The notes: generated by a model not told the origin, from the letters alone. DNA of 64,000 bases from Persicaria tinctoria (GCA_037127255.1 JBANSL010000009.1:23834475-23898474); one strand, 5' to 3'; shown: positions 1-10,863, counted from the first letter of the stretch. Numbers and translations are program-made.

Positions 1-971
1 CAAGAAGTTAAAGAACGGAAGCAAGAACGAATAAAGACTCAACAAGATCAGCAAGATTCGACCAAGAAGTAATCAAGATCGATCAAGATTCTCAAGAACG
101 CAGCAAGACTCGAAATTAAAGAACAAGAATGGAAAGACACGACCTGATATGGACTGAGTCGATCTATGCAGAACAAGATAAAGACCCCAGGCCTCCTCAG
201 AGGGTAGAAACCAATACCAATGACTACACAACCCGCCTCTACAACCCTACACAATCAAGCGGACAACTTGAAGGCACAAGGAGGGGGCTTGTGGATACTA
301 GGATCACCAAGTCTTGCGAAGTTGATGAACACAAAGCAAACCAAGCTGAGATAGATACCAATTCGTAATCAACGAGCACAGCTCTAGTTGGATCAACATC
401 ACTCAATGTGTTTCACACAAGTTTGAGAGAACTAATTCTATTCATTGAAAGCTGAATGTTTACAATGTATGAAATCGAAATATATAGACTACTCTAAAGC
501 CTGATGGGCCGATTTAAGTGAATAAAATAAACAACTAAATTAAACACCTAAAACATAAGTAAATAAGGTCTCTAAAAATAACATGTAGAAAAGCCCAATT
601 TCGGCCTAATAGGATCCATTCCCGTCAAAACAGTGACAGCTTGCAAAGATGTGCATTTTCGTCCAATCTCGAGGTCGAATCTGGAAAAACCTTCAACAGC
701 AAAGTTGTAGATCTCTTCGTCCTGGTTCCAACAAGGTATGGCACGCCTCAATCCAATAAATATTGAATCCGTACGACCCATTTTACAGAGACGTCGAAAA
801 GCTGTCAAATGACTATGAACGAGTTAAACGTCAAGCTTCCACCTTTGGACCTTCTCCCATGGTGGAGCCTTCTTCTTCCTCTTGAGGATGACTTCATTCT
901 CATGAGCTCGAATCATAGGTCCATCCCCAAGTATAGATGTGTCCGGAGGTGTCTTGGATGGTCCTGCATCA
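1..971 (-). repeat. Partial LTR of a type III gypsy relative (5' LTR or solo LTR, cut by window edge)
   Basis: On the minus strand this starts TGATGCAGGACC at 971 and runs leftward through a TATA-like box (about 479-486) into the AAGA/CTTG-rich U5 half, which is cut off by the window edge. It resembles the F and H LTRs, including a short LTR-encoded C-terminal tail. No polypurine tract lies to its right, so it is the outer end of a 5' LTR or a solo LTR rather than a 3' LTR. The 23 bases 972-994 end like the LINE fragment (AATCTTCTCT). Bases 1-130 match, in reverse complement, the second R-U5 piece at 49090-49217. Confidence 0.8.
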
Positions 972-994
972 CTTGGACTTGATAAATCTTCTCT

Positions 995-1376
995 TGAATT
1001 GATAGAATATCTCTGGCTTCATGTGGAAGAAAGCCAGCTTAGAATTTGGACTCGGACTGGCTCGAAATCGACTCTGGTGGTCACTCGATATCGATCGAAA
1101 GTGGTCGATATCGACCTGTTCTTCTCAGCTCACTCGATCTCGGCCTCAGATGTGATATCGACCTGTCTTGACTCGATATCGACTTGTCTTGTGTTGCTCC
1201 AAGTGTCTGGTCGATTTCTGGAATGACTGGTCGACGGGATCCACTCGATATCGACCAAGTTAGGTCGATATCAACCTCTTTGATAGTTTCCAGCATTTTC
1301 ATCTGTCTTGTAACACACTTTCCTGAGTCCTCGTTCGTCTGATTGACGCATATGAGTATGCGTTGGAAAGCTCTTT
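995..1376 (-). repeat. LTR-like repeat X, first copy, left part
   Basis: This is the left portion of a ~671-bp repeat interrupted by element A; it continues at 9465-9753. It contains several near-palindromic TCGATATCGA motifs. The same repeat recurs intact at 26356-27027 and truncated at 28298-28754. The ends are TG...CA on either strand, as for an LTR, and the minus strand begins TGTTGTGAGCC at the far end, as does the LTR of element G. Confidence 0.8.
1372..1376. repeat. TSD of element A, left copy (TCTTT); right copy 9460-9464
   Basis: The pentanucleotide directly outside both LTR ends is identical. Joining the flanks restores the uninterrupted X repeat. Confidence 0.93.
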
Positions 1377-2353
1377 TGATACGGGGTTAGCCGTAGGTTG
1401 GTCCGATCTTCGACAACAAGCAAGAACTGAACAAGAAAAGCAAGAACTCGATCAAGATCAACCAAGAACAGCCAAGAATCAATAAAGACGCAGCAAGATT
1501 CACCAAGAACAAGGATTCTTGATGTCGACACTAAACAAGAATGACAAAGACTCGATAAAGATAGATAAAGACTCGAAAATGAATGCAAGAATGGAAAGAC
1601 ACGACCTGATAAGGACTGAGTCGATCTATGTAGCACAAGATAAAGACCCCAGGCCTCCTCAGAGGGTAGGAACCAATACCAATGCCTACACAACCCGCCT
1701 CTACAATCCGACACAATCAAGCGGACAACTTGAAGCACCAGAAGGGGGCTTGTGAATACTAGGATCACCAAGTCTTGCGAAGTTGACGAACACAAAGCAA
1801 ACCAAGCTGAGATTATCAATCGGTTGAGATCACGAAGAGCACAGCTCTATTCGGTCTGATCTCTCTCTCTAAAGTGTTTCACACGTTTTGAGAAGAATAA
1901 CTTGTATTATGAATGTTCCAATTGTTCTACAAGGCTGAAATCGAAATATATAGGGAACTAAGGCCTGTTGGCCGGCCTAACTAGATAGAAATAGATAGAT
2001 CTACTTTCTAATGGGCTTTAAAATAAATCTAAGAACAAAAATAAATAAGGTCTCTAAAAAGAATGACTAAAAAAGCCCAATTCAGCCCAATAGAACACTT
2101 AAGCTGAAAAGGGTTTCCAACACTTAGAATATTTCGGCCTAAGCATTTCTAAGGTGGCTCGGCCTCTATTTGTGCTCCAATGCACATGTATGTCTTCAAT
2201 GTAGGCTCGGGGAGTTGAACCTTGCTCGAGAACAAAGTGTGAGTGACGAATAGGAATGAGTCTCTCTCAAGCTTCTTTGCTCTAGCTCGAGTCATTGGTC
2301 CTTCTCCAAGAATGATGGGTGTGTCTGGAGCTGTAGAAGATGGTCCTGCATCA
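1377..2353 (-). repeat. 3' LTR of element A
   Basis: On the minus strand it starts TGATGCAGGACC (2353) and ends CCCCGTATCA (1377). The first ~205 bases also encode the last ~67 codons and the stop of the polyprotein. A TATATATT box lies at 1945-1952 (minus), so U3 covers roughly the first 400 bases. Confidence 0.95.
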
Positions 2354-5300
2354 ACCTCCCCTTCTTGAAAAGGATTCGCCCACGAATCCAAGTCCTCATC
2401 CACAGCGAAGTAAGGGATTAGATCGGCGACGTTGAATGTAGCGCTCACGCCCATGTCTCCAGGAAGCTCCAATTGGTAGGCATTGTCGCCCACTCTCTTC
2501 TTGATCCGAAATGGTCCATCACCACGCGGCGACAGCTTGTTCTTCCGGGCTTCTGGAAACCGCTCCTTCCTTAAGTGCACCCATACAAGATCTCCAGGCT
2601 GAAAAGTGACCAAGCGACGTCCTCTGTTGGCCTTGTTAGCATTGTATTCAGCCTTTAGCTTCAGCTTCTCTCGAGTTCGTTCATGCAGCTCCTTGATGAA
2701 CTCGACATGCTTACCTGCCTCAAATGATTCTTTGTCTCTCATAGGATATGGAGTAAGATCAAAAGGGGTTAGTGGATTAACACCATACACACATTCAAAT
2801 GGACTGATTTTAGTAGCTGAATGTATGGTTCGGTTATATGCAAATTCCACATGAGGTAAGGCTTCTTCCCAAAGTTTCAAATTCTTCCTAATAATGGCTC
2901 TAAGGAGTGTTCCAAGTGTTCTATTAGTCACCTCAGTTTGGCCATCAGTTTGGGGGTGGCTAGAAGTAGAGAATAGCAATCTAGTTCCCAATTTATTCCA
3001 TAAAGTACGCCAAAAATGACTTAAGAATTTCACATCCCTATCACTAACAATAGTTTTAGGCACACCATGCAACCTAACTACTTCTCTAAAGAATAGATTA
3101 GCAACATTGGTAGCATCGTCAGTTTTGTGGCATGCAATGAAATGAGCCATTTTAGAGAACCTATCCACTACCACAAATATAGAATCTCTCCCCTTCTTAG
3201 TTCTAGGCAACCCAACTATGAAATCCATGGATATGTCTTCCCAAGGGGCTGATGGGGTTGGTAGTGGTGTATAAAGGCCATGGGGCATAAGCTTAGCTTT
3301 GGCTTTAATGCAATCTATGCATCTCTTAAGGCAATGTTCTACATCCCTAAGCATATGTGGCCAATAGAAGTGTGATTTCAGTGTGTTATATGTCTTATCT
3401 CTACCAAAATGTCCCATTAATCCACCACTATGGGCTTCACTAACAAGTAATAATCGTAGAGAACATCTAGGAATGCACACTTGATCTTTTCGAAATAAGA
3501 ATCCGTCATGTATATAAAAGCTGTCATTAGGACCTTTTTCTAAGCATTTTCGAAAATGATCTCCAAAATCCAAATCAGATTCATACAATTCCTTTATGTA
3601 AACAAAACCTAAGACTCTAGAATCCAAAGTGGTTAAAAGTACACGTCTTCTAGCTAAAGCATGAGAATCGAAATCAGCTATTAGGGCATGTCTACACCGA
3701 GATAATGCATCTGCAACCACATTGTCTTTGCCTTTCTTATATTTAATCACATAAGGAAATGTTTCAATGAATTCCATCCATCGTCCATGTCTCCTATCAA
3801 GTTTATCTTGGCTTTTAAAGTGTTTTAAAGATTCATGATCAGTCCTAAGAATAAACTCGCTAGGCCATAGATAGTGAGACCATGTCTTAAGTACTCTAAA
3901 TAATGCATACAATTCCTTATCATAGGTAGAGTAATTAAGACAAGCACCTTTCAACTTCTCAGAAAAGAAAGCAATAGGCTTACCTCCCTGCATAAGGACT
4001 CCACCAATTCCAACTCCGCTAGCATCACACTCTACTTCAAAGGGCTGAGTAAAGTCCGGCAAAGCTAATAGAGGTGCGTGAGTGAGCTTGTCCTTAAGGG
4101 TGTTGAATGCTTCCTCCTGAGCTGCTCCCCATGTGAATTCACTCCGCTTTTTCGTGAGCTCAGTGAGGGGTGCCGAGATGGTGCTGAAATCTCGAACAAA
4201 TCGACGATAGAAGCTCGCCAATCCTTGGAAGCTGCGTACATGGCCGATGTTGGTGGGTGTTGGCCACTCCTGGATCGCCTTGATCTTAGCCTCATCGACA
4301 CGCAGTCCTTTCGAACTCACTACAAATCCAAGAAAAGACACTTGGTCATGACATAATTCACACTTCTTTAAATTAGCATACAAGCGTTCAATTCTCAGCG
4401 TTTTAAGCACTTCTCTAAGATGTGATTCATGTTCATTAAGAGATTTGCTATAAATCAGAATATCATCAAAATAAACAACAACAAATCTTCCAATGAAATC
4501 TCGAAGCACATGATTCATTAAACGCATAAAAGTGCTAGGAGCATTAGTTAAACCAAAAGGCATAACCAACCACTCATATAACCCAAGCTTAGTCTTAAAG
4601 GCTGTTTTCCATTCATCACCTTCTTTCATTCTAATTTGATGATAGCCACTTCTAAGATCAATTTTAGAAAATATAGAAGCTCCATGTAACTCATCTAGCA
4701 TATCATCTAATCTAGGAATAGGGTGACGATATTTGATAGTAATGTTATTAATAGCCCTACAATCTACACACATTCTCCATGATCCATCTTTCTTAGGGAC
4801 TAATAACACAGGCACAGCACACGGACTTAAGCTAGTTCGAATATAACCCTTGTTCAACAGTTCCTGGACTTGGGTTTGGACCTCTTGGGTCTCAGTGGGA
4901 TTCATACGATACGCAGGTCGATTAGGCAATGCAGCCCCTGGAATAAGATCAATTTGATGCTCAATTCCACGAATAGGGGGTAGACCTGGTGGTATGTCAT
5001 CGGGAAACACATCTTTATACTCCTCAAGTACAGCGAGTATATTGGCTGGAAGAGAAGCTTTAAGCTCTTCACTCAACATATTCAAGCTCTTAATGAGATG
5101 CATAAGGGTGGTTTCTCCATCCGCAAATTCGTCTAAAAATGTACTCTTGGAAGCCATTAGTACACCTTTAGGCCGAGTTTGAGGATCCACTTGGCTCGAC
5201 TGAGCCTCCTGATCTAACTCACCTTTACTTACCTTGCGCTTCTCAATCTCGTCAGCCACTTGTGTTGGCGTCATGGGTTTGAGAACAACGTTTTTCCCCT

Positions 5301-7170
5301 GAAATGTAAAGGCATATCGGTTAGAATGACCATCATGTTGGACCTTACGATCAAATTGCCAAGGACGGCCTAAAAGAATGTGACAAGCTTGCATAGGCAC
5401 AATATCACATAAAACATCATCTTCATAATGTCCTAGCTTAATATGCACTTTAACTTGTCTATGAACTCTTAATAAACCACAATCATTCATCCAATGCAAT
5501 TTGTAAGGTCGGGGGTGTTGGACAGTAGGTAAATGCAATTTGTCAACCATTTCTTGACTAGCTAAATTACAGCAACTACCTCCATCAATGATCACATTTA
5601 CAACCTTTCCTTTAACTAGACAACGAGTATGAAACAAGTTTTCCCTTTGATTATCTTCACATGGTGTAGGAACAACACTTAAAACTCTCCTAACAATCAA
5701 AGATTCTCCATGTTCATATTCAACCTCATTATCATCATTTTCATAACAAACAAGGTTTAAGTTCTGATCATTGTCATTAGCATGCTCATCCGGTTCATCA
5801 CAAGAATTTTCAGATTCATATTCTCCAAATTGATTAACCATGAGCGTTTTCTTATTAGGGCAATCCTTCATATAATGTCCTCTACCTTGGCATTTAAAGC
5901 ATACGATATCTCTAGAACGAGTAGTAGAAGGATTAGGATTACTCCCTTTGGGACCAGTAGATGTCCCAGACGATTCACGTCCATTCCATGGACCCTTTCC
6001 TTTGTCGAGGGGCTGTTGAGGTGCTCGGCTATCTCCTCTCCCTTGGGGCTGGCTTGGTCGATCTCGTGAACCACCCTCACCACGCCATTGGGACTGATTT
6101 GGCCGAGGTTGGCGCCATTGGGGCTGTTGGCCACTCGACATTCTTCCTTGGCTCTTGTAACGTTGTCCCTTTTCTACTTTAATTGCTAAATGTAACAAAT
6201 CAGTAGGAGTAGTATAGGGAAAATAATCAATCTCATGAGCTAAAGCGGGATGCAATATCCTAAGATATCTAGCATTGGTATCTTCATGAGGTTCATTCAC
6301 ATTAGCTCGAGCCATAGTTTCTTGCATAAGATTAAATGTTTCCTCAACAGTTTTATTTCCTTGCTTAAGATTTTCTAATCTTTGCCTAAGCTCTCTAGCA
6401 TAATGTTGAGGTACAAATCGATTTCTCATTAATGCTTTAAGTTGTTCCCAAGAAGCGATAGGTGCATCAAGAGCTCTTCTCCTTTCTTTAACTAAGTTAT
6501 CCCACCAAATTAAAGCAAAGCCTGTGAACTCTAAAGTAGCTAATTGCACCTTTTTAGCATTAGAGAAATTATGACAACTCCAAATCTGATCCAGTTTAGT
6601 TTCCCAATCAATATAAACATCCGGATCAGTTTTACCTTCAAAAGGAGGAATCTTTACCTTGACCTTACCTATGCCGTCCTCGTCATTGTATCTAGGTGGT
6701 CGGTTCTGATTTCCTCTTTGATTCCGTCTCGGACGCTGCTCCCAATACTCCTCTTCTTGGAAGTCATCATCTTGCTCCGAGTAGTAGAAGTGCTCCTGGA
6801 AGCCTCGACCTCTTCCCCTTCCTTGTCCTTGACCTTGCACATTAACAAACCCATTATTCCGATCATTTCTCCCACCTCGTGGAGAGTTGTTTTCATTGAA
6901 TAAAGGATTTTCTAAATTGACATGAGGATTAGGATTAGGGATAGGATTTATGACCTCTCTTTCATCATTAGGCGTCTCGTCACGCCTTGGATTTCCCTGA
7001 CCACCCACCGTGTTAGAGCCACTCGGCCTAGCTTCTAAGGCTGTCAATCGATCTAGAATGGCCGTCAAGGTGTTGGTGAGGTTGTTGAATTGCTCGGGTG
7101 TCACAGTAGCACTCGAGTTACCCTCATTGTTGGGGTTGTTAACACCATTGTTTCCCTGATTGTTAGACAT
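2149..7170 (-). CDS. Gag-Pol polyprotein of element A (Ty3/gypsy), 1673 aa, intact
   Basis: A single frame encodes all retrotransposon proteins. Gag (about residues 1-420) has an Asn-rich start, an RG-rich stretch and a capsid-like region. A CCHC zinc knuckle ([14 protein letters not shown]) is near 422-435. The aspartic protease has IIDGGS near 527, where DTG or DSG is usual. The reverse transcriptase spans about 745-925 with the YFDD catalytic motif near 900. RNase H ([11 protein letters not shown]) follows near 1047. The integrase has an HHCC zinc finger near 1243-1290, a DDE core starting near 1312 with its glutamate near 1413, and a GPF-type C-terminal motif (RGDGPFRI). There is no recognisable classical chromodomain. 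The last ~67 residues (from DAGPSS, containing [11 protein letters not shown]) are encoded inside the 3' LTR. Compared with copy D it has one extra residue (SRCRH for SRRH). Gag and Pol share one frame, so no frameshift is needed. Confidence 0.97.
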   Translation of the reverse strand: MSNNQGNNGVNNPNNEGNSSATVTPEQFNNLTNTLTAILDRLTALEARPSGSNTVGGQGNPRRDETPNDEREVINPIPNPNPHVNLENPLFNENNSPRGGRNDRNNGFVNVQGQGQGRGRGRGFQEHFYYSEQDDDFQEEEYWEQRPRRNQRGNQNRPPRYNDEDGIGKVKVKIPPFEGKTDPDVYIDWETKLDQIWSCHNFSNAKKVQLATLEFTGFALIWWDNLVKERRRALDAPIASWEQLKALMRNRFVPQHYARELRQRLENLKQGNKTVEETFNLMQETMARANVNEPHEDTNARYLRILHPALAHEIDYFPYTTPTDLLHLAIKVEKGQRYKSQGRMSSGQQPQWRQPRPNQSQWRGEGGSRDRPSQPQGRGDSRAPQQPLDKGKGPWNGRESSGTSTGPKGSNPNPSTTRSRDIVCFKCQGRGHYMKDCPNKKTLMVNQFGEYESENSCDEPDEHANDNDQNLNLVCYENDDNEVEYEHGESLIVRRVLSVVPTPCEDNQRENLFHTRCLVKGKVVNVIIDGGSCCNLASQEMVDKLHLPTVQHPRPYKLHWMNDCGLLRVHRQVKVHIKLGHYEDDVLCDIVPMQACHILLGRPWQFDRKVQHDGHSNRYAFTFQGKNVVLKPMTPTQVADEIEKRKVSKGELDQEAQSSQVDPQTRPKGVLMASKSTFLDEFADGETTLMHLIKSLNMLSEELKASLPANILAVLEEYKDVFPDDIPPGLPPIRGIEHQIDLIPGAALPNRPAYRMNPTETQEVQTQVQELLNKGYIRTSLSPCAVPVLLVPKKDGSWRMCVDCRAINNITIKYRHPIPRLDDMLDELHGASIFSKIDLRSGYHQIRMKEGDEWKTAFKTKLGLYEWLVMPFGLTNAPSTFMRLMNHVLRDFIGRFVVVYFDDILIYSKSLNEHESHLREVLKTLRIERLYANLKKCELCHDQVSFLGFVVSSKGLRVDEAKIKAIQEWPTPTNIGHVRSFQGLASFYRRFVRDFSTISAPLTELTKKRSEFTWGAAQEEAFNTLKDKLTHAPLLALPDFTQPFEVECDASGVGIGGVLMQGGKPIAFFSEKLKGACLNYSTYDKELYALFRVLKTWSHYLWPSEFILRTDHESLKHFKSQDKLDRRHGRWMEFIETFPYVIKYKKGKDNVVADALSRCRHALIADFDSHALARRRVLLTTLDSRVLGFVYIKELYESDLDFGDHFRKCLEKGPNDSFYIHDGFLFRKDQVCIPRCSLRLLLVSEAHSGGLMGHFGRDKTYNTLKSHFYWPHMLRDVEHCLKRCIDCIKAKAKLMPHGLYTPLPTPSAPWEDISMDFIVGLPRTKKGRDSIFVVVDRFSKMAHFIACHKTDDATNVANLFFREVVRLHGVPKTIVSDRDVKFLSHFWRTLWNKLGTRLLFSTSSHPQTDGQTEVTNRTLGTLLRAIIRKNLKLWEEALPHVEFAYNRTIHSATKISPFECVYGVNPLTPFDLTPYPMRDKESFEAGKHVEFIKELHERTREKLKLKAEYNANKANRGRRLVTFQPGDLVWVHLRKERFPEARKNKLSPRGDGPFRIKKRVGDNAYQLELPGDMGVSATFNVADLIPYFAVDEDLDSWANPFQEGEVDAGPSSTAPDTPIILGEGPMTRARAKKLERDSFLFVTHTLFSSKVQLPEPTLKTYMCIGAQIEAEPP
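2354..2366 (-). other. Polypurine tract of element A
   Basis: On the minus strand AAGAAGGGGAGGT abuts the 3' LTR start TGATGC. It is the plus-strand primer site and also encodes the QEGEV residues of the polyprotein. The same tract is at 35987-35999 (C), 44020-44032 (B), 51362-51374 (D) and 58723-58735 (E). Confidence 0.9.
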
Positions 7171-8467
7171 GATAACAAAGACAAAGCAACACAGAACTAA
7201 GTTAAGGTTAGTAAAAACTTATAAAACAGCTCACAATTGTGTTTCGCTCACACTCCCTCTCAGATTGATATATCACGCTTGCTAGGGCAATCCGCTTTGG
7301 GCAAATCAACTACCAAGCAAAAACAAGGCAATCAAGGTATGTAATGAATGAAACAATGCAGGAGAGTACTCAACAAGGGCTGTAGAGAACTCGATGTAAG
7401 CAACAAACTTAGATCCAAGCAAAACAGATGGGAAATTGCAAGGAATCACTCGACACAAACTAAGGTGCACTCGACAAGGGTCTAATGCACTCGACACACA
7501 CAAAAGTGAACTCAGTAAGGACTGTGATCACTCGACACAAGCTGTTATGTACTCGACACAAAGAAAAAAAGAAAGAGAAATAAAAGAAAACTTGGAAATT
7601 TACCTCTTTTGATTGAAAACCTTTAAGTTATGACGTTGTAGTTGCAGGGTAGGGTTTCAATTTTGTGGAGGTGTATGTGTTTGGGATAGGGTATGTCGAC
7701 TAGGGCTGATAAGAAGGGGTTCACCAATTGTCCTTTGTGAGCTTTCTTGCACTAGATCAACAAACACTTTCCTCTCTTTTTTTTTTTTGACTTATTCTTA
7801 CCCCTAGTGAATTTTATCCTCCTAGGTCCAAGCTTTAATGTGATTTTCGAAACTGATTTTTTTTTTTTTTTTTTTTTTTTTAAATATGAAACTAATGCAA
7901 GAAAAGACTCAAATTAATGTATAGGACTCGAAAATCTGGTATAGATGGTGATAAAAGATAAAATTTCAGCCCTATTGATAGATTTATATAGATGAGGCTT
8001 TTGCTATCTTTGGTAAGTGGATCTATCTATAGCTTTAAAGATAAATGATAGATAAATAGGAATTATATCTACCAAAAATCAGATTTATGATAAAAGCAAT
8101 AGATAAATAGGATTTAGATAAAAAAAATTCCCAAAGATAGAACAAAGGATAGAAAAGATAAACAAACTAGGGTTTGTCTTTGTGTGGAGGCTGATTTTCG
8201 GCCAAGCTAGACTTATGGGGACAAAGATTGCCGTCGGCTCTAGGGTGAACACAAGGGCTGTGCACACGGCTTGGTCGACTCCACTGGTCTCGGCTAGGCT
8301 TTGTGTTTAGGCTATGCAACCACAAACAATCACAAACTCAAGATTAGTGCAATAATCAAATAAAGAAACAAGAAGTAAAAGACCAAAACAAGAAAAGGAC
8401 TCTTTTTTTTTTTGTGGTTTTTGTGTTTAGAAAAGAAAAAGACTCAATCTTGATGTCGGAAACCAAA
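7171..8467 (-). other. 5' leader of element A between PBS and gag
   Basis: This ~1.3-kb untranslated leader has no credible ORF. It holds long T runs on the plus strand (about 7780-7790 and 7857-7880) and, in the ~180 bases at 7385-7560, a cluster of CTCGA(C/T) motifs spaced about 20-35 bases apart. The same layout recurs in the leaders of B, C, D, E and F. The position between PBS and gag is where dimerisation and packaging signals usually lie. Confidence 0.75.
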
Positions 8468-8479
8468 GCTCTGATGCCA
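8468..8479 (-). other. Primer binding site of element A (tRNA-iMet type)
   Basis: On the minus strand TGGCATCAGAGC lies 3 bases inside the 5' LTR. It is complementary to the 3' end of plant initiator tRNA-Met (canonical PBS TGGTATCAGAGC) with one T-to-C change, which can still pair as G-U or be a mismatch. C and F share this variant. Confidence 0.88.
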
Positions 8480-8482
8480 ATT

Positions 8483-9459
8483 TGATACGGGGTTAGCCGT
8501 AGGTTGGTCCGATCTTCGACAACAAGCAAGAACTGAACAAGAAAAGCAAGAACTCGATCAAGATCAATCAAGAACAGCCAAGAATCAATAAAGACGCAGC
8601 AAGATTCACCAAGAACAAGGATTCTTGATGTCGACACTAAACAAGAATGACAAAGACTCGATAAAGATAGATAAAGACTCGAAAATGAATGCAAGAATGG
8701 AAAGACACGACCTGATAAGGACTGAGTCGATCTATGTAGCACAAGATAAAGACCCCAGGCCTCCTCAGAGGGTAGAAACCAATACCAATCCCTACACAAC
8801 CCGCCTCTACAATCCGACACAATCAAGCGGACAACTTGAAGCACCAGAAGGGAGGTTGTGAATACTAGGATCACCAAGTCTTGCGAAGTTGACGAACACA
8901 AAGCAAACCAAGCTGAGATTATCAATCGGTTGAGATCACGAAGAGCACAGCTCTATTCGGTCTGATCTCTCTCTCTAAAGTGTTTCACACGTTTTGAGAA
9001 GAATAACTTGTATTATGAATGTTCCAATTGTTCTACAAGGCTGAAATCGAAATATATAGGGAACTAAGGCCTGTTGGCCGGCCTAACTAGATAGAAATAG
9101 ATAGATCTACTTTCTAATGGGCTTTAAAATAAATCTAAGAACAAAAATAAATAAGGTCTCTAAAAAGAATGACTAAAAAAGCCCAATTCAGCCCAATAGA
9201 ACACTTAAGCTGAAAAGGGTTTCCAACACTTAGAATATTTCGGCCTAAGCATTTCTAAGGTGGCTCGGCCTCTATTTGTGCTCCAATGCACATGTATGTC
9301 TTCAATGTAGGCTCGGGGAGTTGAACCTTGCTCGAGAACAAAGTGTGAGTGACGAATAGGAATGAGTCTCTCTGAAGCTTCTTTGCTCTAGCTCGAGTCA
9401 TTGGTCCTTCTCCAAGAATGATGGGTGTGTCTGGAGCTGTAGAAGATGGTCCCGCATCA
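8483..9459 (-). repeat. 5' LTR of element A (promoter-bearing)
   Basis: 977 bp, the same length as its partner; TG...CA ends with short inverted termini (TGATGCGGGA / CCCCGTATCA). A TATATATT box at 9051-9058 (minus) marks the probable promoter, with transcription leftward. Confidence 0.95.
9051..9058 (-). promoter_or_regulatory. TATA box in 5' LTR of element A
   Basis: TATATATT follows a U3 of about 400 bases. It is conserved at equivalent places in the other gypsy LTRs (B 29156-29163 plus; C 42741-42748 minus; F 13606-13613 plus; H 47712-47719 plus). Confidence 0.7.
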
Positions 9460-9464
9460 TCTTT

Positions 9465-9753
9465 TCGAGGGATACATCTCTCATGAAGACATCAGAACTT
9501 GACTTAGGACAATGATTGGCGAAAAGTGGCGTTTTCTCTGGCTGCACCATCCTTAGCTTCTTCATGACTTTCTATTAAGCTCCAAAGTGCGTCCGATTTT
9601 TGCGAAATTAAACAGAAACTTGTGTAAACCTCCATAATTTGGAAAATAACATAAACTACACAGATTCTGTACTATTCTAGCCCAAATGTATGAAATGCAT
9701 GCAGAAATCGATATAAAAGTAAATATAAAACATGGCAAAATAGGCTCACAACA
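9465..9753 (-). repeat. LTR-like repeat X, first copy, right part
   Basis: Continuation of the X repeat after element A (TSD at 9460-9464). It ends GGCTCACAACA, the terminus shared with the LTRs of element G. About 360 bases at this end of X are clearly related to the same end of the G LTR. Confidence 0.82.
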
Positions 9754-10128
9754 TGAGCCACTCCTCTCTCACTTATTTTTTGCTGACAATATTCTGTTGT
9801 TCGTCAAAGCTTCAGTAACAAAAGTGGGTGTTGTGTGGGAGTGTCTCGATTTTTTTTTGGGAGGTCGGGGCAAAAGGTCAGCCTTCAAAAGTCCAAAATT
9901 TTTGTCTCGAGGAATGTAAAACGCGATCTTAAGGAAAAAGTCCAGTCGGCTAGCTGCATCACTGCTATGTCCAAACTTGGAGTCTAGTTAGGAGTGCTGA
10001 TTTTACATCTAACCTTGGAGTCTACTTAGGAGTGCTGCTACGCCCAACCAAAGCCTTTCTAATTACTTCGCCCCGATTTTGGCGAAGTTTGCTTCGAAAT
10101 TGGCAGGCTTGAAGTCAAGCGTGCTCAA
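9754..10128 (+). pseudogene. LINE (L1-type) reverse transcriptase fragment, copy 1, 5' part
   Basis: The translation SHLFFADNILLF matches the RT active-site block of plant L1-type LINEs, normally FADD; here the second catalytic Asp is Asn. Downstream the frame is disturbed by stops and a local duplication of ~38 bases (about 9975-10037). The fragment is interrupted at 10128 by element G and resumes at 25461. It has no 5' end, ORF1 or endonuclease. Confidence 0.88.
10124..10128. repeat. TSD of composite element G, left copy (CTCAA); right copy 25456-25460
   Basis: Identical pentamers flank the outermost LTRs only. Joining them restores GTGCTCAACTTCGCCGG, as in the second LINE copy. Confidence 0.93.
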
Positions 10129-10863
10129 TGACGAGAGGGTTTCTCGACCAAATAAATTTGTAGTCTAGACCCCGCTATAGGATAGTGGAGTCAGGTTCGT
10201 CCTCAGGAGAGAAGTCAGCGGTTCTAGGTTTAGTGTGTTTTGGGGTTCAGGGATAGCGGAAAAAGGTAGGGAGGTTGTTGTCGACAAAGAATAGAGGGGT
10301 CGATGTCGATGGATGGAGAGGGAATGGTGGTTGGTGTCGGGTAGAATATGTGCCGAATAAAAATAATAAAATAAAACAAATGAAGATGCAAACTTCCAAG
10401 GTTAGGGATCACCAAAACAATAAACATATGTGTAGATCATAAATCACATAAAGATGCATGCTTTATATCAAAGAATCGACTTTCGCAAATTCCAACAATT
10501 TAGGTGATAGAGGCTCTCGCATAAAAACCTAATTTGTTTCTACCTTTTCTTAATTAGGATCAACCAACTTTCGCAAGCAAACCCTAATTACTATCCAATT
10601 CATAATAAGATCACTTTCGCTTCAATATCATGAATAAGGAACTTCCTCAACTCTCGCAAAGGATTAAGCACATAGGTAGATGATGATAAAGGCATATAAA
10701 TTCATGGATTTAAATCAAACACACATATCTATGTTGGGATCACCCCAACCCTAGAAGAAGGAAATTAGAAACAAAACATAATAAAAGAAATTAACTTTAA
10801 CATAAAATAAACTAAAACTTATAAAACCTTCCAAACGTTCCTCCTCTCTCGCCTCCGGCCTCT

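Larger units (their letters stand above)
1377..9459 (-). mobile_element. Element A: full-length Ty3/gypsy LTR retrotransposon, structurally intact
   Basis: This 8083-bp element has two 977-bp LTRs (1377-2353 and 8483-9459), an open Gag-Pol frame, a primer binding site, a polypurine tract and a perfect 5-bp TSD, TCTTT, at 1372-1376 and 9460-9464. The empty site can be reconstructed: the paralogous X repeat reads through the insertion point as GCTCTTTTCGAGGG at about 28651-28664. By eye the two LTRs differ at about seven positions, so the insertion is recent. Of the elements wholly in the window it is the only one with both LTRs, a TSD and an unbroken ORF, so it is the best candidate for an autonomous copy. 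Confidence 0.96.

Noticed and set aside
6544..6903. Open frames antisense to gag and RT (for example 119 and 95 residues) repeated in each gypsy copy
   Set aside because: They are opposite-strand shadows of the conserved Gag-Pol sequence.
2149..7170. Classical chromodomain at the Pol C-terminus
   Set aside because: After the GPF-type motif I see no chromodomain-like aromatic pattern; only the LTR-encoded TRARAKKL tail follows. A CR-type motif is possible but not proved.
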